Positions 8,026 through 16,949 of a stretch of 49,167 nt of DNA are shown one piece after another; the first letter of the stretch is position 1, and every line of letters starts with the position of its first letter. The DNA lies in NCBI RefSeq assembly GCF_014650595.1, contig NZ_BMVG01000050.1:1-49167 (forward strand), read 5' to 3'. The stretch comes from Streptomyces alanosinicus (GTDB lineage: Bacteria > Actinomycetota > Actinomycetes > Streptomycetales > Streptomycetaceae). The position numbers were made by a program, and so were the translations under genes. Below the pieces are notes generated by a model. It was given only the letters and a program-made list of their open reading frames with translations. It was not told the origin of the DNA and ran no database searches.

Positions 8026-10405
8026 GTGGACACACCGGCAGCGGCGGCCGTGGCGGGCCCCGACGGGGCGCTTACCAGCTGGACCTTCGACGCGCAGCAA
8101 CTCCTGGGGTACTCCGCTGCCCAGGTGATCGGCCGACGCGCAGCCGGTCTCCTCGCACGCCCCCTCCCCGACACGGCGCGCCGGCACCTGGCCGCGCGGG
8201 AAGGCTGGGGCGCTCCGGTGACACTGCGCCACCGGGACGGAGACTTGGTGCACTGCACACAGCGTGCTCGCCCACTGGTCACCGGTGACGAACGGACCGG
8301 CTGGTTGCCGGCGGCCGCCCTCTCGCAGGACGGCGGTGCGGCAGCCGACGGTGAGGACCGGCTGCTGCGCTGGGCGTTCGATCAGTCGCCCTTCGCGCTG
8401 CGCCTGTTCGACACCACAGGTCGGCTGGTGCGGATCAGCCACCGTTTCGAGCGGAACGCCGCCGCCACCACGCAGGAACCGAGTGGGCTCCGGCTGAGCG
8501 AGGCCCTGCAGGCCCGGCGTTCGACGCGGACCAGACGGTCATGGACCGTGTCGCGGTGACCGGGGAGGCCGAGCACGTCGAACGGTACGTCCGCCTTCCG
8601 GGCGAGCCACGGGCACACGCCTGAGGCGTCGACCTGTCCCCGCTCAGGGACTCGAAGGGACTCGTCCGCGGCGTCCTGCTGTCCGCCCTCGACCACACCG
8701 AGCAGGACACGGCCCGCTCGCGCCTTGCCCTCCTCAATCAGGCCCCGAACACATCGGCAGCAGCCTGGACGTCACCCGCACCGCACAGGAGCTCGCGGAC
8801 ATCGCGGTCCCCGGCTTCGCCGACGTCATCTCGGTCGATCTGCTGGAGGCCGTGCTGCACGGCGAGGAGCCCGCCCCGATCCCAGATGCCGGGCCTCTGC
8901 CGCCGCACCGCACCGCACTGCGCTCCACCGTCGAGCCCGCACTCGAAGCAGGCCGGCTGGCCGACTACCCGGCCGGTTCGCCACCGACCCGCTGCCTCCT
9001 CACCAGCCGGGGCGGCGTCCACCTGCCGACAGACCCCCGAGATCATGGACTGGCCGGCACAGGATCCCGCCCGTGCTGCCTGGGTGCGCGAGCACCAGCC
9101 GCACTCCTTCCTCGTAGCGCCACTGCGCGCTCGTGGCACCAATCTCGGCGTCGCGGTTTTCACCCGCCCGGCGCGGTCGGCCGCGCCGCCGTTCGAACCG
9201 GCGGACCTCCAGATAGCCGTGAAGCTTGCCGGGCGGGCCGCAGTCTGCATCGACAACGCCCGCCGGTACACCCGTGAGCACGGCATCGCCCTGGCACTTC
9301 AGCAGAGCCTGCTGCCGCAGCGCCTGCCCGCACAGGCGGCGGTCGAGGTGGCCGGCCGCTACCTGCCGGCCGGTTCGCCGTCCGTTGCCGGGGGCGACCG
9401 GTTCGACGTGATCCCACTTTCCGGTGCTCGCGTCGCCTCGGTCGTCGGCGACGTGTCCGGTTACGGCATCCATGCCTCGGCGACCATGGGACGGCTGCGT
9501 ATGGCCGTACGCACCCTCGCCGACGTCGACCTGGCCCCCGACGAACTCCTCTCCCACCTGGAGGACCTGGTCATACGGCTCGACGCCGACAGCGGCAGCC
9601 GAGAGCGCATCGCCGGTGCGTACGGCGTCAGCTGCCTGTACGCGATCTACGACCCGGTGTCCCGCACATGCACTCTCGCCAGTGCGGACCATCCCGCTCC
9701 GGTTCTGGTGACCCCGGAGGGCACCGCCGATCTGCTCGGCCTACCGATGGGCCCACCGCTGGGACTGGGCGGAGGGCTGCCGATCGAGTGCAGTGCATTC
9801 GAGGTACCGCAGGGCAGCTTCCTGGCGCTCTACACCGATGGCCTCGTCGTGGACGCTCACCGTGATGTCACCGAAGGGCAGGACTCCCTGCGCACGGTAC
9901 TGGCCGCGGTCGTCGGCCCGCTGGAGTCGACCGGCGACACCGTGCTCAAGACCATGCTCGCCGAGCGACCCGCGGACGACGTCGCGCGGCTCATCGCCCG
10001 CACCCAGGCGCTGGACGCGAGCCAGGTCGCCGTTCTGGACCTGCCTGCAGATCCGGCGGTGGTCGCCGCGGCCCGCTCCTGGGCGTCCGCTCGCTCGGGG
10101 CCTGGAACCTGGACGATCTCGGCTTCGTCACCGAATTGGTGGTCAGCGAGCTGGTCACCAACGCCGTCCGGTACGGCGCCCCGCCCAGCCGACTTCGGCT
10201 GATCAACGACCGCGCGCTGATCTGCGAAGTCTCCGATGCCAGCAACACCGCGCCGCACATACGCCGCGCCCGCGTCCTCGACGAGGGCGGGCGAGGGCTG
10301 ATGCTCGTCGCCCAACTCACGGAGCGCTGGGGCGCTCGCCACACCGGCACCGGCAAGACCATCTGGGCCGAGCAACCCGTCCTTCGTCCGCAGCTACCGG
10401 ATTGA
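8026..10405 (+). pseudogene. Frameshifted PAS-GAF-SpoIIE phosphatase-HATPase protein
   Basis: A multidomain signalling protein of a common streptomycete type, readable only across frames. PAS region at 8026 to about 8510 (frame 1). Then frame 3 with a stop near 8622, frame 2 from about 8745 (GAF: ALRSTVEPALEAGRLADYPA), frame 3 from about 9040 to 10085 (rest of GAF, then PP2C/SpoIIE phosphatase with LQQSLLPQRLP, GGDRFDVIPL, VGDVSGYGIHASATMGRLR, FLALYTDGLV), and frame 2 from about 10085 (ATP-binding kinase domain: VVSELVTNAVRYG, EGGRGLMLVAQL). Intact relatives dephosphorylate anti-anti-sigma factors and may phosphorylate them through the C-terminal domain. At least four frameshifts and one nonsense codon make it non-functional unless some fragment is used. 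Confidence 0.85.
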
Positions 10406-10879
10406 TCCACACAGCACCCGGTGGATACCCGTCGGCGGCGGCCACACGCTCGGTGCAACAGATGAGGCAGGCGCGGCCGATCACGGCCCACGACGATCAA
10501 CGAAGCCGGCCCGGCGTATGCGCGGCCAGGCTCCCCGGAGGGGAACGGTGACCGCAGCCGCCGCGCCCGCTGTTCACGGAGGCATCCCTGCACGGGCTGA
10601 GCGCCCGGCTGTGCGACGACGTCGACGCACTGGGCAGCCACCTCAGCCAGCCAGCACCCCTCGGCGGCTCACACGACGGCTTCGGCGGTTGAGCTGCGCT
10701 CGCCCTGCTACGGAGCCGGCGTCATAACTCCCCATACCTCCAGCGAGCGTTCTCCAACTTCACGATGACGCATGGTGAAGTGCAAGAACGGCCTCGGCCG
10801 AGGCGCGCATGGCCGAGGCATCCGCACACTGGTCACGCCTCAACTCGCCTATAATGGGCGCAACTTGACAAGCCCGGCG
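10406..10879. other. Gene-poor stretch with an inverted repeat
   Basis: No convincing gene. A frame near 10549-10692 reads LFTEASLHGLSARLCDDVDAL in part, possibly a relic of a sensor protein. At 10757-10781 there is an inverted repeat with 7-base arms ACTTCAC and GTGAAGT separated by 11 bases, which could be an operator or weak hairpin. A TATAAT hexamer, rare in this GC-rich DNA, occurs near 10850. Confidence 0.4.
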
Positions 10880-11305
10880 CTACTCCTCGACGGGCGGCAG
10901 GCCCTGGAGTTTCCTTATCTCGTCCAGCACCGACATCACCGCGTTCAGGCTCTCAGGCGGGAGTCCCGCGGCGCGCAGGGCGATGGAGCGCACTCCGGCC
11001 TGGTGCAACTCGTCGAGCAGGGCGAGCTGGGTGAGGGCCTGGTCCGCGTAGCCCTGGTCGAAGAAATACGCGGGCTGCACCCCGAAGAACTGAGCCAGCG
11101 CCATCAGAAGCTCACGGGAGGGGCGTTCACGCTTGCCGTTGCGCAGCGCGGACAGGTATGCGCCGCTGACGCGGAGTTTGGGGTTCGCCTCCTTGAGCCG
11201 GGCAGCCACCTCGTCGTTGGTCCACGGACGCCCCTCGGGACGGCTCGACCGGAAGAGGCTGTCCAGACGCTCAGCGAGCACCGGTTCGTTCTTCTCCGCA
11301 GCCAT
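10880..11305 (-). CDS. XRE-type helix-turn-helix regulator
   Basis: A 141-residue protein with an N-terminal helix-turn-helix: TNDEVAARLKEANPKLRVSG, then YLSALRNGKRERPSRELLMA (about residues 29-70), followed by FFGVQPAYFFD, typical of XRE/EspR-like regulators. The C-terminal 60 residues form a probable helical dimerisation region. ATG 11305 was chosen because GGAGGGCGGG lies just upstream; the longer frame to 11359 has no comparable site. It diverges from the LuxR-type gene at 11478. XRE regulators are often found near ImmA/IrrE peptidases that cleave them; such a peptidase is encoded at 13361-13930, so it is a candidate partner (inference). Confidence 0.85.
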   Translation of the reverse strand: MAAEKNEPVLAERLDSLFRSSRPEGRPWTNDEVAARLKEANPKLRVSGAYLSALRNGKRERPSRELLMALAQFFGVQPAYFFDQGYADQALTQLALLDELHQAGVRSIALRAAGLPPESLNAVMSVLDEIRKLQGLPPVEE

Positions 11306-11443
11306 TCCCGCCCTCCGTGGTGCGCAAAGTATTCCAAGGGAAGATTCAAGAGTATCCACCCCTCACCCACCTGTGGTGCAGATCACAATAGAGCGGGCAC
11401 CCTTGCAGGCGAAGCTCCCGAATCGTCTACTGGTTCATAGAAC

Positions 11444-11458
11444 TCAACCATCAGTTGA
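11444..11458. promoter_or_regulatory. Imperfect operator TCAAC-N5-GTTGA upstream of the LuxR-type gene
   Basis: The sequence TCAACCATCAGTTGA lies 20 bases before the GTG at 11478. Its arms and right half (TCAGTTGA) match the perfect palindrome at 24926-24940 in front of the biosynthetic operon. This suggests one regulator controls both, but no binding protein can be assigned from sequence. Confidence 0.4.
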
Positions 11459-11477
11459 ATCGCAGCGAGGAGGACGC

Positions 11478-11723
11478 GTGCCCGTTCAGACGCCTACGGA
11501 GACGTTACTGGGCCAGCTCACCGGCAGGGAGCGGCAGGTCCTTGAGCTCGTCGCCGACGGCAGGTCCAACCTGGCGATCGGACGGGAGCTCCGCCTGCGC
11601 CCCAAGACGGTGGAGGCCCATCTGCGCAGTCTGTTCTACAAGCTCGGACTGGAGCAGAGTCCCTATGAACACCGCAGGGTCATGGCCGTGGTCACCTACC
11701 TCGGCCGCCGCCCCGCCTCGTGA
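11478..11723 (+). CDS. Single-domain LuxR-type DNA-binding protein
   Basis: An 81-residue protein consisting almost wholly of a LuxR/GerE helix-turn-helix: LTGRERQVLELVADGRSNLA, then IGRELRLRPKTVEAHLRSLF, then YKLGL. GTG 11478 follows GAGGAGGACGC. No receiver or ligand-binding domain is present, so it is an orphan DNA-binding domain that may bind constitutively or through a partner. Its stop overlaps the GTG start of the next gene (11720), so the two are probably translated together. An inverted repeat related to one upstream of the cluster lies in its promoter region, so it could regulate itself and the cluster; this is inference. Confidence 0.85.
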   Translation: MPVQTPTETLLGQLTGRERQVLELVADGRSNLAIGRELRLRPKTVEAHLRSLFYKLGLEQSPYEHRRVMAVVTYLGRRPAS

Positions 11724-12235
11724 CGCGGTGTCGGAATGTGCGATGCGTTCTCGCCATGGTCTGCGCGCTCGTCGCCGCCTCGGCGACCATGAGAGGTGAC
11801 ATGCCCGGCGGCGACCGTGCCGCCCCCCAGGGGTTCCTCGCCGTGGAAGCCTGCCTCGGGGGCCTGGTCGAACAGGCCCAAAGGACGGGCGGGTTCACCG
11901 TCGACCCACGCCGGGGATCCGCTCCCAGCTCGGGGTACGCGGTGGCGACCGGGCGTTCCAGCGCGCAGGTGGAGCCCGCTGCCTCCTTCTTCGCAGGTGA
12001 CGGTCCCCGGGCGCTGCAGGCGTATCTGCGGGACCACACCGACGTCCTCGGCCGGGACCCGGAGCTGATGCTCGGTGCCTGGTACGACCGCGACGGGGGG
12101 CGCGTCGTGCTGAGCCTGGTGCGTGTCGTACCCGATCGGACGGAGGCGGTGCGCTGCGGGCTGTCCCAGCGCCAGCGCTCCGTGTACGACCTGTCGGCTC
12201 GGCGGGAGGTTCCCACCGGCTTGTCCGCGTCCTGA
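11720..12235 (+). CDS. Hypothetical protein coupled to the LuxR-type gene
   Basis: A 171-residue frame whose GTG start overlaps the preceding stop (GTGA), indicating translational coupling. The N-terminus has a hydrophobic stretch (RCVLAMVCALVAASATM) that could be a signal or anchor, although a later start at the Met of MRGDMPGG would remove it. The remainder is soluble and contains EACLGGLVEQAQRTGGFTVD, ARASFF-like and LMLGAWYDRDGGRVVLSLVR segments that look like a compact alpha/beta protein. I do not recognise the family. High third-position GC supports that it is real. Confidence 0.6.
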   Translation: MTRCRNVRCVLAMVCALVAASATMRGDMPGGDRAAPQGFLAVEACLGGLVEQAQRTGGFTVDPRRGSAPSSGYAVATGRSSAQVEPAASFFAGDGPRALQAYLRDHTDVLGRDPELMLGAWYDRDGGRVVLSLVRVVPDRTEAVRCGLSQRQRSVYDLSARREVPTGLSAS

Positions 12236-12242
12236 GCATGCC

Positions 12243-13364
12243 TCACGAGGCAACCCTCCGCTCGGCGAGGAACGCCTTCGCCAGACCGGTCAGCCACTCG
12301 ACCTCCCCGTCGAAGTCGCGGTCCCGGGGCGATGAGACGAAGCCGGCCCGCTGGTCGGCCCGGCGCAGGGCGGCGAGCAGCGCGGACCTCCCTCGCTCCC
12401 GGCCGGGCGGCCCTCCCGGGTCGTCAGCAGCCGAAGCCAGGTGCAGGGCCCGGCGGGCGTCGTGGATCTCGATCACCCTGCGGTGCAGCCAGAAGTCGAT
12501 GCGCCGCACGCGCAACCGGTCGGCGAGCCTGGACGGCTGCGGACCGAGGGCGACGCCCGGGACCTCCTCCTGCAGGGCCCGCCACAGGGGGTACAGATGT
12601 CCGTGGATCCGGTAGGCATGGACCCACCGGACAGCCGCGGACAGCCGCTCCCCCATGGTGGGCAGCATCCAGCCGATCAGCGAGAGCGCCGAGCCGACGT
12701 CCCCGCACAGCCACACGACGGGTTCCATGCCGCGCAGGTCGTAGCCGAGCGGGCCGGCGACGAGATCGGCCACGCGCATGGCCGCGTAACCGAGGATCAG
12801 CACCCCGCCGACGGCGGTGGTCAGCATGCCCCGGCGTAGCCAGGTGCCCCGGGAGATCGCCGCATAGCGCCAGCAGTGCCGCACGACATCGGCCTGGCCG
12901 CCCAGGCAGGCCAGCGTGTAGATGACCAAGTACGGGGCCTGGAAGAGCCGATGGGTGTACTCCAGGTAGAAGTCGTGGAGCCGCTCCTGCCCGGGTGCGA
13001 ACACCAAGAAAGTCACGACATAGGTGACGATCACGACGAGGCCGAGAGCGAGCCTGCGCCGGAAGCGGCGCCGCGCCACGCTCCTGGGGTACGTCCAGTG
13101 CATCAGCAGATACTGCTGGGCGACGGTGAGACCCAGCACGCTCACGCCCGAACCCATACCCGCGCAATTACGAAGGCCGGCCCATCGGTCTATGGACACA
13201 TACACCGGTGGCAGCAGCACCAGGTAACTCAACGCGGACAGGCCGACATACACACAGAGTGCGACGGCAACGGTGTCATGTGCCCTGGACGGCAGCGCCC
13301 ACGCCCTGCAGAGGAATACGGTGCCTCCGACGATCAGGCACGTCAGGTGCAGCGCATCGGTCAC
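12243..13364 (-). CDS. MAB_1171c-family multi-span membrane protein
   Basis: A 373-residue membrane protein with about seven hydrophobic segments in the first 230 residues, starting LHLTCLIVGGTVFLCRAWAL, followed by a soluble C-terminal region with paired charged helices (LRVRRIDFWLHRRVIEIHDA). This layout matches the family named MAB_1171c putative transporters, found in actinomycetes beside XRE and ImmA/IrrE genes. GTG 13364 follows GGGAG and overlaps the ImmA/IrrE stop (13361), so the two are translationally coupled. Function is unknown; transport is only a family label. A role in sensing or signalling with the peptidase is possible. Confidence 0.75.
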   Translation of the reverse strand: MTDALHLTCLIVGGTVFLCRAWALPSRAHDTVAVALCVYVGLSALSYLVLLPPVYVSIDRWAGLRNCAGMGSGVSVLGLTVAQQYLLMHWTYPRSVARRRFRRRLALGLVVIVTYVVTFLVFAPGQERLHDFYLEYTHRLFQAPYLVIYTLACLGGQADVVRHCWRYAAISRGTWLRRGMLTTAVGGVLILGYAAMRVADLVAGPLGYDLRGMEPVVWLCGDVGSALSLIGWMLPTMGERLSAAVRWVHAYRIHGHLYPLWRALQEEVPGVALGPQPSRLADRLRVRRIDFWLHRRVIEIHDARRALHLASAADDPGGPPGRERGRSALLAALRRADQRAGFVSSPRDRDFDGEVEWLTGLAKAFLAERRVAS

Positions 13365-13930
13365 ACGGCACTCCCGCCGCCGATCGAGAAGGACCGTTCG
13401 AGCCGGTGCAGGATGCCCCGGGAGTCCGAGTCGGGTACGGACGTCCCGCTCGGCGGGCGGGAGTTCATACGGCACAGGATCACCGACGCCATGACCTCGG
13501 CCTCCAGTTCGTCGCCGTCGGGATACTTCGTCCTGCCCATCATCTGCTGGACGAGGCGGGGGTCGAGGCCCGGGAAGAGCCGCCCCGCGGTGTCCCTGTC
13601 CAGCGGTGCCTCTTGGGTGTGTTCGCACAGCATGTGGGCCAGCTCGTGGGCGATGATGTGCTCCTGATGGGTGCGGCTGGTCCTCGACTCGTAGATCACG
13701 ACGTCCAGGGCCGGCAGAGCCAGCCAGATCCCGGACGGCCGGTCGGCGCCCAGCTCGGTGGGGATCAGGTGGATCAGCCGGTTGCGTCGGTCACTGAGGT
13801 GCTCGACGAGTCTGGTGATGGTGAAGGGGGTCGGTACCTCCCAGTCGGTGAACCGCGTCTCGCACGCGCGCAGCAACTGCCTGATCGCTCGCGCGTCTGC
13901 GGACTTCCCTGACCTCGCCACGGATTTCAT
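13361..13930 (-). CDS. ImmA/IrrE-type zinc peptidase
   Basis: A 189-residue protein with the metallopeptidase motif HELAH at residues 95-99, in the context QEHIIAHELAHMLCEH, and downstream helices with ELEAEVMASVILCRM that provide the third zinc ligand in this family. ImmA/IrrE peptidases cleave XRE-type repressors to release gene control, as in ICEBs1 and Deinococcus. ATG 13930 was preferred because upstream residues are arginine-rich and non-conserved. It overlaps the start of the MAB_1171c-type gene, forming a two-gene unit, and lies near the XRE gene at 10880-11305, which may be its target (inference). Confidence 0.8.
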   Translation of the reverse strand: MKSVARSGKSADARAIRQLLRACETRFTDWEVPTPFTITRLVEHLSDRRNRLIHLIPTELGADRPSGIWLALPALDVVIYESRTSRTHQEHIIAHELAHMLCEHTQEAPLDRDTAGRLFPGLDPRLVQQMMGRTKYPDGDELEAEVMASVILCRMNSRPPSGTSVPDSDSRGILHRLERSFSIGGGSAV

Positions 13931-14165
13931 CGAGCGTGCGCTCCCTCGTGAGGCACGCGCGACAGGTCGCCGAACCGCCCTCACGGGACATGACATGGCC
14001 TTCGGGAACCGGCTCGTCCGGGGCTGGCCGAGCAGATCCGCCGATGCCACACCACACCGCTGACGCACCTCACGCGTCCCCCGGTATCTGTTGCGACTGC
14101 GCACGTAGGCTCGTTACAGGAGTGCAATGCTCCCAAAAGGCGCTCCCCGTCACAAGGTTGCCTGG

Positions 14166-14972
14166 TCACACTGACGGAATCCATGCGTTCGAATCCGATT
14201 CGGGCTCGGGGCCGGCCTTGCGGATGCGCGCCGCCAGCTCGATCTCCACGTGGCGCCCGTAGCTGCTTCCCATCCGGGCGAGCAGCGCGCGCAGCGGCAC
14301 CGCGTACCCTTGTGCGCCGAGCGACTCCAGCGCGAACCCGGCTGTCGCGCAGCCGAGTTGGGCCGCGCGCTCGACAGTCAGAGCGCTCACGACACCGGCG
14401 ACGAATCCGGCGCGGAACGCGTCCCGGGCTCCGTCGCGGTCCACCACCCGTCTCACCTCGCACGCCGGGACCCTGATCTCTGCAAAGCGGCGCGACTCGA
14501 CGCGCGCGCCCTGGGCGCCGAGGGTGGTCACCCACCCGCCGACGTGCCGCAGCACCTCCTCCCTCCGCCATCCGGTGGCCTCCAGGAGCAGCTCCCGTTC
14601 CTTCGCACCGGTGAACAGCCAGTGCGCGCCCCGGATCAGGGCACGCGCGTCCTCTGTCCCGGTGCGTGTCACGCCGGGTCCGGGGTCCGCCGTGAACGGC
14701 ACCGCCAGCCTCCTGCATTCCCGGGCGTGGCCGAGCATGGCCCACGGGACGTCCGGCGCTATGACCACCAGGTCCGCGCCGCGGTGCTCCTGCAGCAGGC
14801 GTGCGACGCGGGCGGCGCCCGCCCCGGTGCCGGCCCTCGTCACCGCGACGCCCAACTGGCCGAGCCCGAAAGCCACGTTGGCGCCGCTGGTGGCGGGGTT
14901 CGGGCCAACAGCGCGCGGCCGCTCGCCGACGAGGTTCGTTCTTGTGACGACGACGCGCACGGCAGACCTCAT
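14166..14972 (-). CDS. Degenerate PfkB/adenosine kinase-like protein
   Basis: A 268-residue paralogue of the kinase at 25235-26221. Shared parts include SGANVAFGLGQLGVAVTRAG, VVIAPDVPWAML, PFTADPGPGV, ARWLFT-like AHWLFTGAKE, VTTLGAQGARVE, DAFRAGFVAGVV and GAQGYAV. Differences argue against normal activity. The N-terminal GSIATDHLM start is lost, and about 70 residues spanning the lid and substrate region are missing after TRAGTG. The anion-hole motif GAGD reads GARD, although the catalytic Asp remains. It is last in the minus-strand operon, starting 10 bases after the flavin oxidase stop. It may be a decaying gene or a protein with a new role. Confidence 0.6.
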   Translation of the reverse strand: MRSAVRVVVTRTNLVGERPRAVGPNPATSGANVAFGLGQLGVAVTRAGTGAGAARVARLLQEHRGADLVVIAPDVPWAMLGHARECRRLAVPFTADPGPGVTRTGTEDARALIRGAHWLFTGAKERELLLEATGWRREEVLRHVGGWVTTLGAQGARVESRRFAEIRVPACEVRRVVDRDGARDAFRAGFVAGVVSALTVERAAQLGCATAGFALESLGAQGYAVPLRALLARMGSSYGRHVEIELAARIRKAGPEPESDSNAWIPSV

Positions 14973-14982
14973 TCCGGCGGGC

Positions 14983-16548
14983 TCACAGCCCGCTGCCGCG
15001 CAGGTGACGCGGCCAGATCCCCTGTTTGCCGGGAGCCAGGACGCCCGCTGGATCGAGCGCGTCCTTGATCTTCTCGCTCAGGCGCATCAGGGAACCGTCG
15101 TGGTAGCTGAACGTGGCGGCGATGTCGTCCATCAGCGCCGGGTGCACGCGGTACTCTCCGTAACCGAGGTCCGCCGCCTCCTTGATGAGGGTCCGGCACA
15201 GCTCCAGGGTCGTGGCGCGGTCCTCGGGCGAGGCGGTGTCGAACATGAGCATGCAGATGTGGTGCATCTCGCGTCGCCCGACGATGAAGTTGCCCATGTA
15301 GTCCTTGCCCGCCTCAAGACACCGGTCGCGGGCCAGCTCGTACTGGCGCATCGCGTCCTCGCCCGTGGCCGGCGAGACGGGAGCGAAGTCGATGTGGCCG
15401 CCGTTGTCGTGCCATTGGAGGATGTCGTACGTCTCCAGGTTGGGCAGACCCGCCATGATCTTGGCCCGGGTGGCGAGTACGGGGCTCGGGTGCTCCCCCG
15501 CGAAGTGGAACCCCGCGCCCGGGATGCCCGAGAGGGCGTCCCTGATGACGGACCAGGTGGCGGCACGCACGGCATCGGGACCGTACAGCGCACCGTAGAA
15601 GTTCCAGCGGCCGATACCGAGATCTTCGCTGATCCTCCTGGCCACGCTGTCGGGAATCGGGCCGGGGCCCGGGTGGAACGCGGAGCGGGGCGCCACCGCC
15701 GCGGCGTCGAGGAGCAGGCTGCGCAGCGTCGGCACATGGGAGATCGTCCCGTCGAGGCGGAGCGGGCGCAGCGCGTCGACGAAGGGGCCGAGGTCCTCCT
15801 CCCGCGGCAGCGTGATCATGTACGCCTGATACCCCGCTGGTCTGGGCATCAGCCAGATGCCGATCTTCGTCACGATGCCGAAGTTCGACTGAGTGAACAT
15901 GGGGTCGAACTGCGGCCCGTAACCGTACTTGAACAGTTGCCAGGTGTTGCTTCCGGGGAGCGCGCCCATGCCGGTCCTGACCACGTCCCCGTCGGCGAGC
16001 ACCACTTCCATCCCGCACTGGATGGACAAGTGGTCCCCGTACGGGGTGTAGCCGACGCCTCGTTCGAGCGTGTTGCCGACGATGCTGCCCCAGGCGAGAT
16101 CGGGCACGTCCAGCATCAGCCGACTGCCGTGCTGCTGAAGGTGCTGGTGCAGATCGAAATAGGTGACGCCCGGCTCCACGAGTGCGTATCCGAATTTCTC
16201 GCTGACCTCCAGGATGCGGTTCATCCGCCTCAGGTCGACGATCACGGCCCCGGGCAGCCGGGGCGCCGCGCCGCCGAATCCGAGGTTCTTCCCCGTGGAG
16301 ATCGGTGACAGCGGAAGGCCCGATGAGGTGGCGATCCGGACGACTTCCTGTATCTCCTCCACGGTGTGCGGAAGAACCACAGCCGACGGGCTGAAGTGAT
16401 CGGCTTCCAGGACAGGGAAAGGATCTCGATACTGGGCGAGTTCGGATTCCTCGGTGAACACCCGGGCCGCCCCGAGCGTATCCCTCAGGGAGTTCAGGGC
16501 GGACGTCAGATCACTCTCGCTGAAATGGGGAGGAAGAGGCCTGGTCAT
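14983..16548 (-). CDS. Vanillyl-alcohol oxidase / 4-cresol dehydrogenase-type flavoenzyme
   Basis: A 521-residue FAD-linked oxidase of the VAO family. The FAD-binding half carries SAVVLPHTVEEIQEVVRIAT, PLSPISTGKNLGFGGAAPR, YALVEPGVTYFDLHQHLQ, and DVPDLAWGSIVGNTLERGVG; the C-terminus has the subfamily ending ALDPAGVLAPGKQGIWP. VAO and p-cresol methylhydroxylase oxidise para-alkyl phenols through a quinone methide to the alcohol or aldehyde. ATG 16548 follows AGGAGA. It lies in an operon after the exporter and YCII genes. A partner aldehyde dehydrogenase is encoded at 18718-20223. The probable substrate is a phenolic intermediate with a carbon substituent para to a hydroxyl; the exact compound is unknown. 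Confidence 0.85.
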   Translation of the reverse strand: MTRPLPPHFSESDLTSALNSLRDTLGAARVFTEESELAQYRDPFPVLEADHFSPSAVVLPHTVEEIQEVVRIATSSGLPLSPISTGKNLGFGGAAPRLPGAVIVDLRRMNRILEVSEKFGYALVEPGVTYFDLHQHLQQHGSRLMLDVPDLAWGSIVGNTLERGVGYTPYGDHLSIQCGMEVVLADGDVVRTGMGALPGSNTWQLFKYGYGPQFDPMFTQSNFGIVTKIGIWLMPRPAGYQAYMITLPREEDLGPFVDALRPLRLDGTISHVPTLRSLLLDAAAVAPRSAFHPGPGPIPDSVARRISEDLGIGRWNFYGALYGPDAVRAATWSVIRDALSGIPGAGFHFAGEHPSPVLATRAKIMAGLPNLETYDILQWHDNGGHIDFAPVSPATGEDAMRQYELARDRCLEAGKDYMGNFIVGRREMHHICMLMFDTASPEDRATTLELCRTLIKEAADLGYGEYRVHPALMDDIAATFSYHDGSLMRLSEKIKDALDPAGVLAPGKQGIWPRHLRGSGL

Positions 16549-16564
16549 CGGTTGGTCTCCTCTG

Positions 16565-16879
16565 TCATGACGAGGTGTCGGTGAGGCGGGCCGGCGAGTT
16601 TTCGGACTCGGTGAAGGCGCCCACGGTGACCTGGCGCCACACACCTTTGATCATGAACGGGTCCTGTGCGACGTACCGTTCGACCGTCTCCCGGTCCTCG
16701 GCGCGCACCAGGATCAGGCTGCCGACGGGATGCCCGCCGTCGTCGGAGACAAGCATTCCGTAGCAGACCGGATCCACGATTCCGGAGCGGAGCCTGGCCG
16801 AATGCTCCGCCCTGTTCTCCCGCCGGATTTCCAGGACGTCGTCGGCGTCAAGACAATGCACGGCCCAGAGCATCGGCAT
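16565..16879 (-). CDS. YCII-related small protein
   Basis: A 104-residue protein with the YCII fold pattern: MLWAVHCLDADDVLEIRREN, RAEHSARLRSG, DDGGHPVGSLILVRAEDRET, VERYVAQDPFMIKGVWRQVT. YCII-like proteins are small ferredoxin-like alpha/beta barrels, sometimes with a His-Asp dyad (RAEHSAR and AQDPF here), and in catabolic pathways they act as decarboxylases, dehydrochlorinases or isomerases, or have no known role. The start MPMLWA at 16879 has AAGGTG directly upstream. It is 16 bases before the flavin oxidase start and probably works on the same substrate; decarboxylation of a resorcylic acid is one guess only. Confidence 0.8.
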   Translation of the reverse strand: MPMLWAVHCLDADDVLEIRRENRAEHSARLRSGIVDPVCYGMLVSDDGGHPVGSLILVRAEDRETVERYVAQDPFMIKGVWRQVTVGAFTESENSPARLTDTSS

Positions 16880-16949
16880 CACCTTCGTGTCGAGTGAGTG
16901 GCAGGGCGAGGCTAGTCGACCCAAAACCTCACGACATCAGGGCTGACCC

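Noticed and set aside
10518..10727. 69-codon open frame
   Set aside because: Arginine-rich shadow; another frame over the same bases looks like a relic but is too short to assign.
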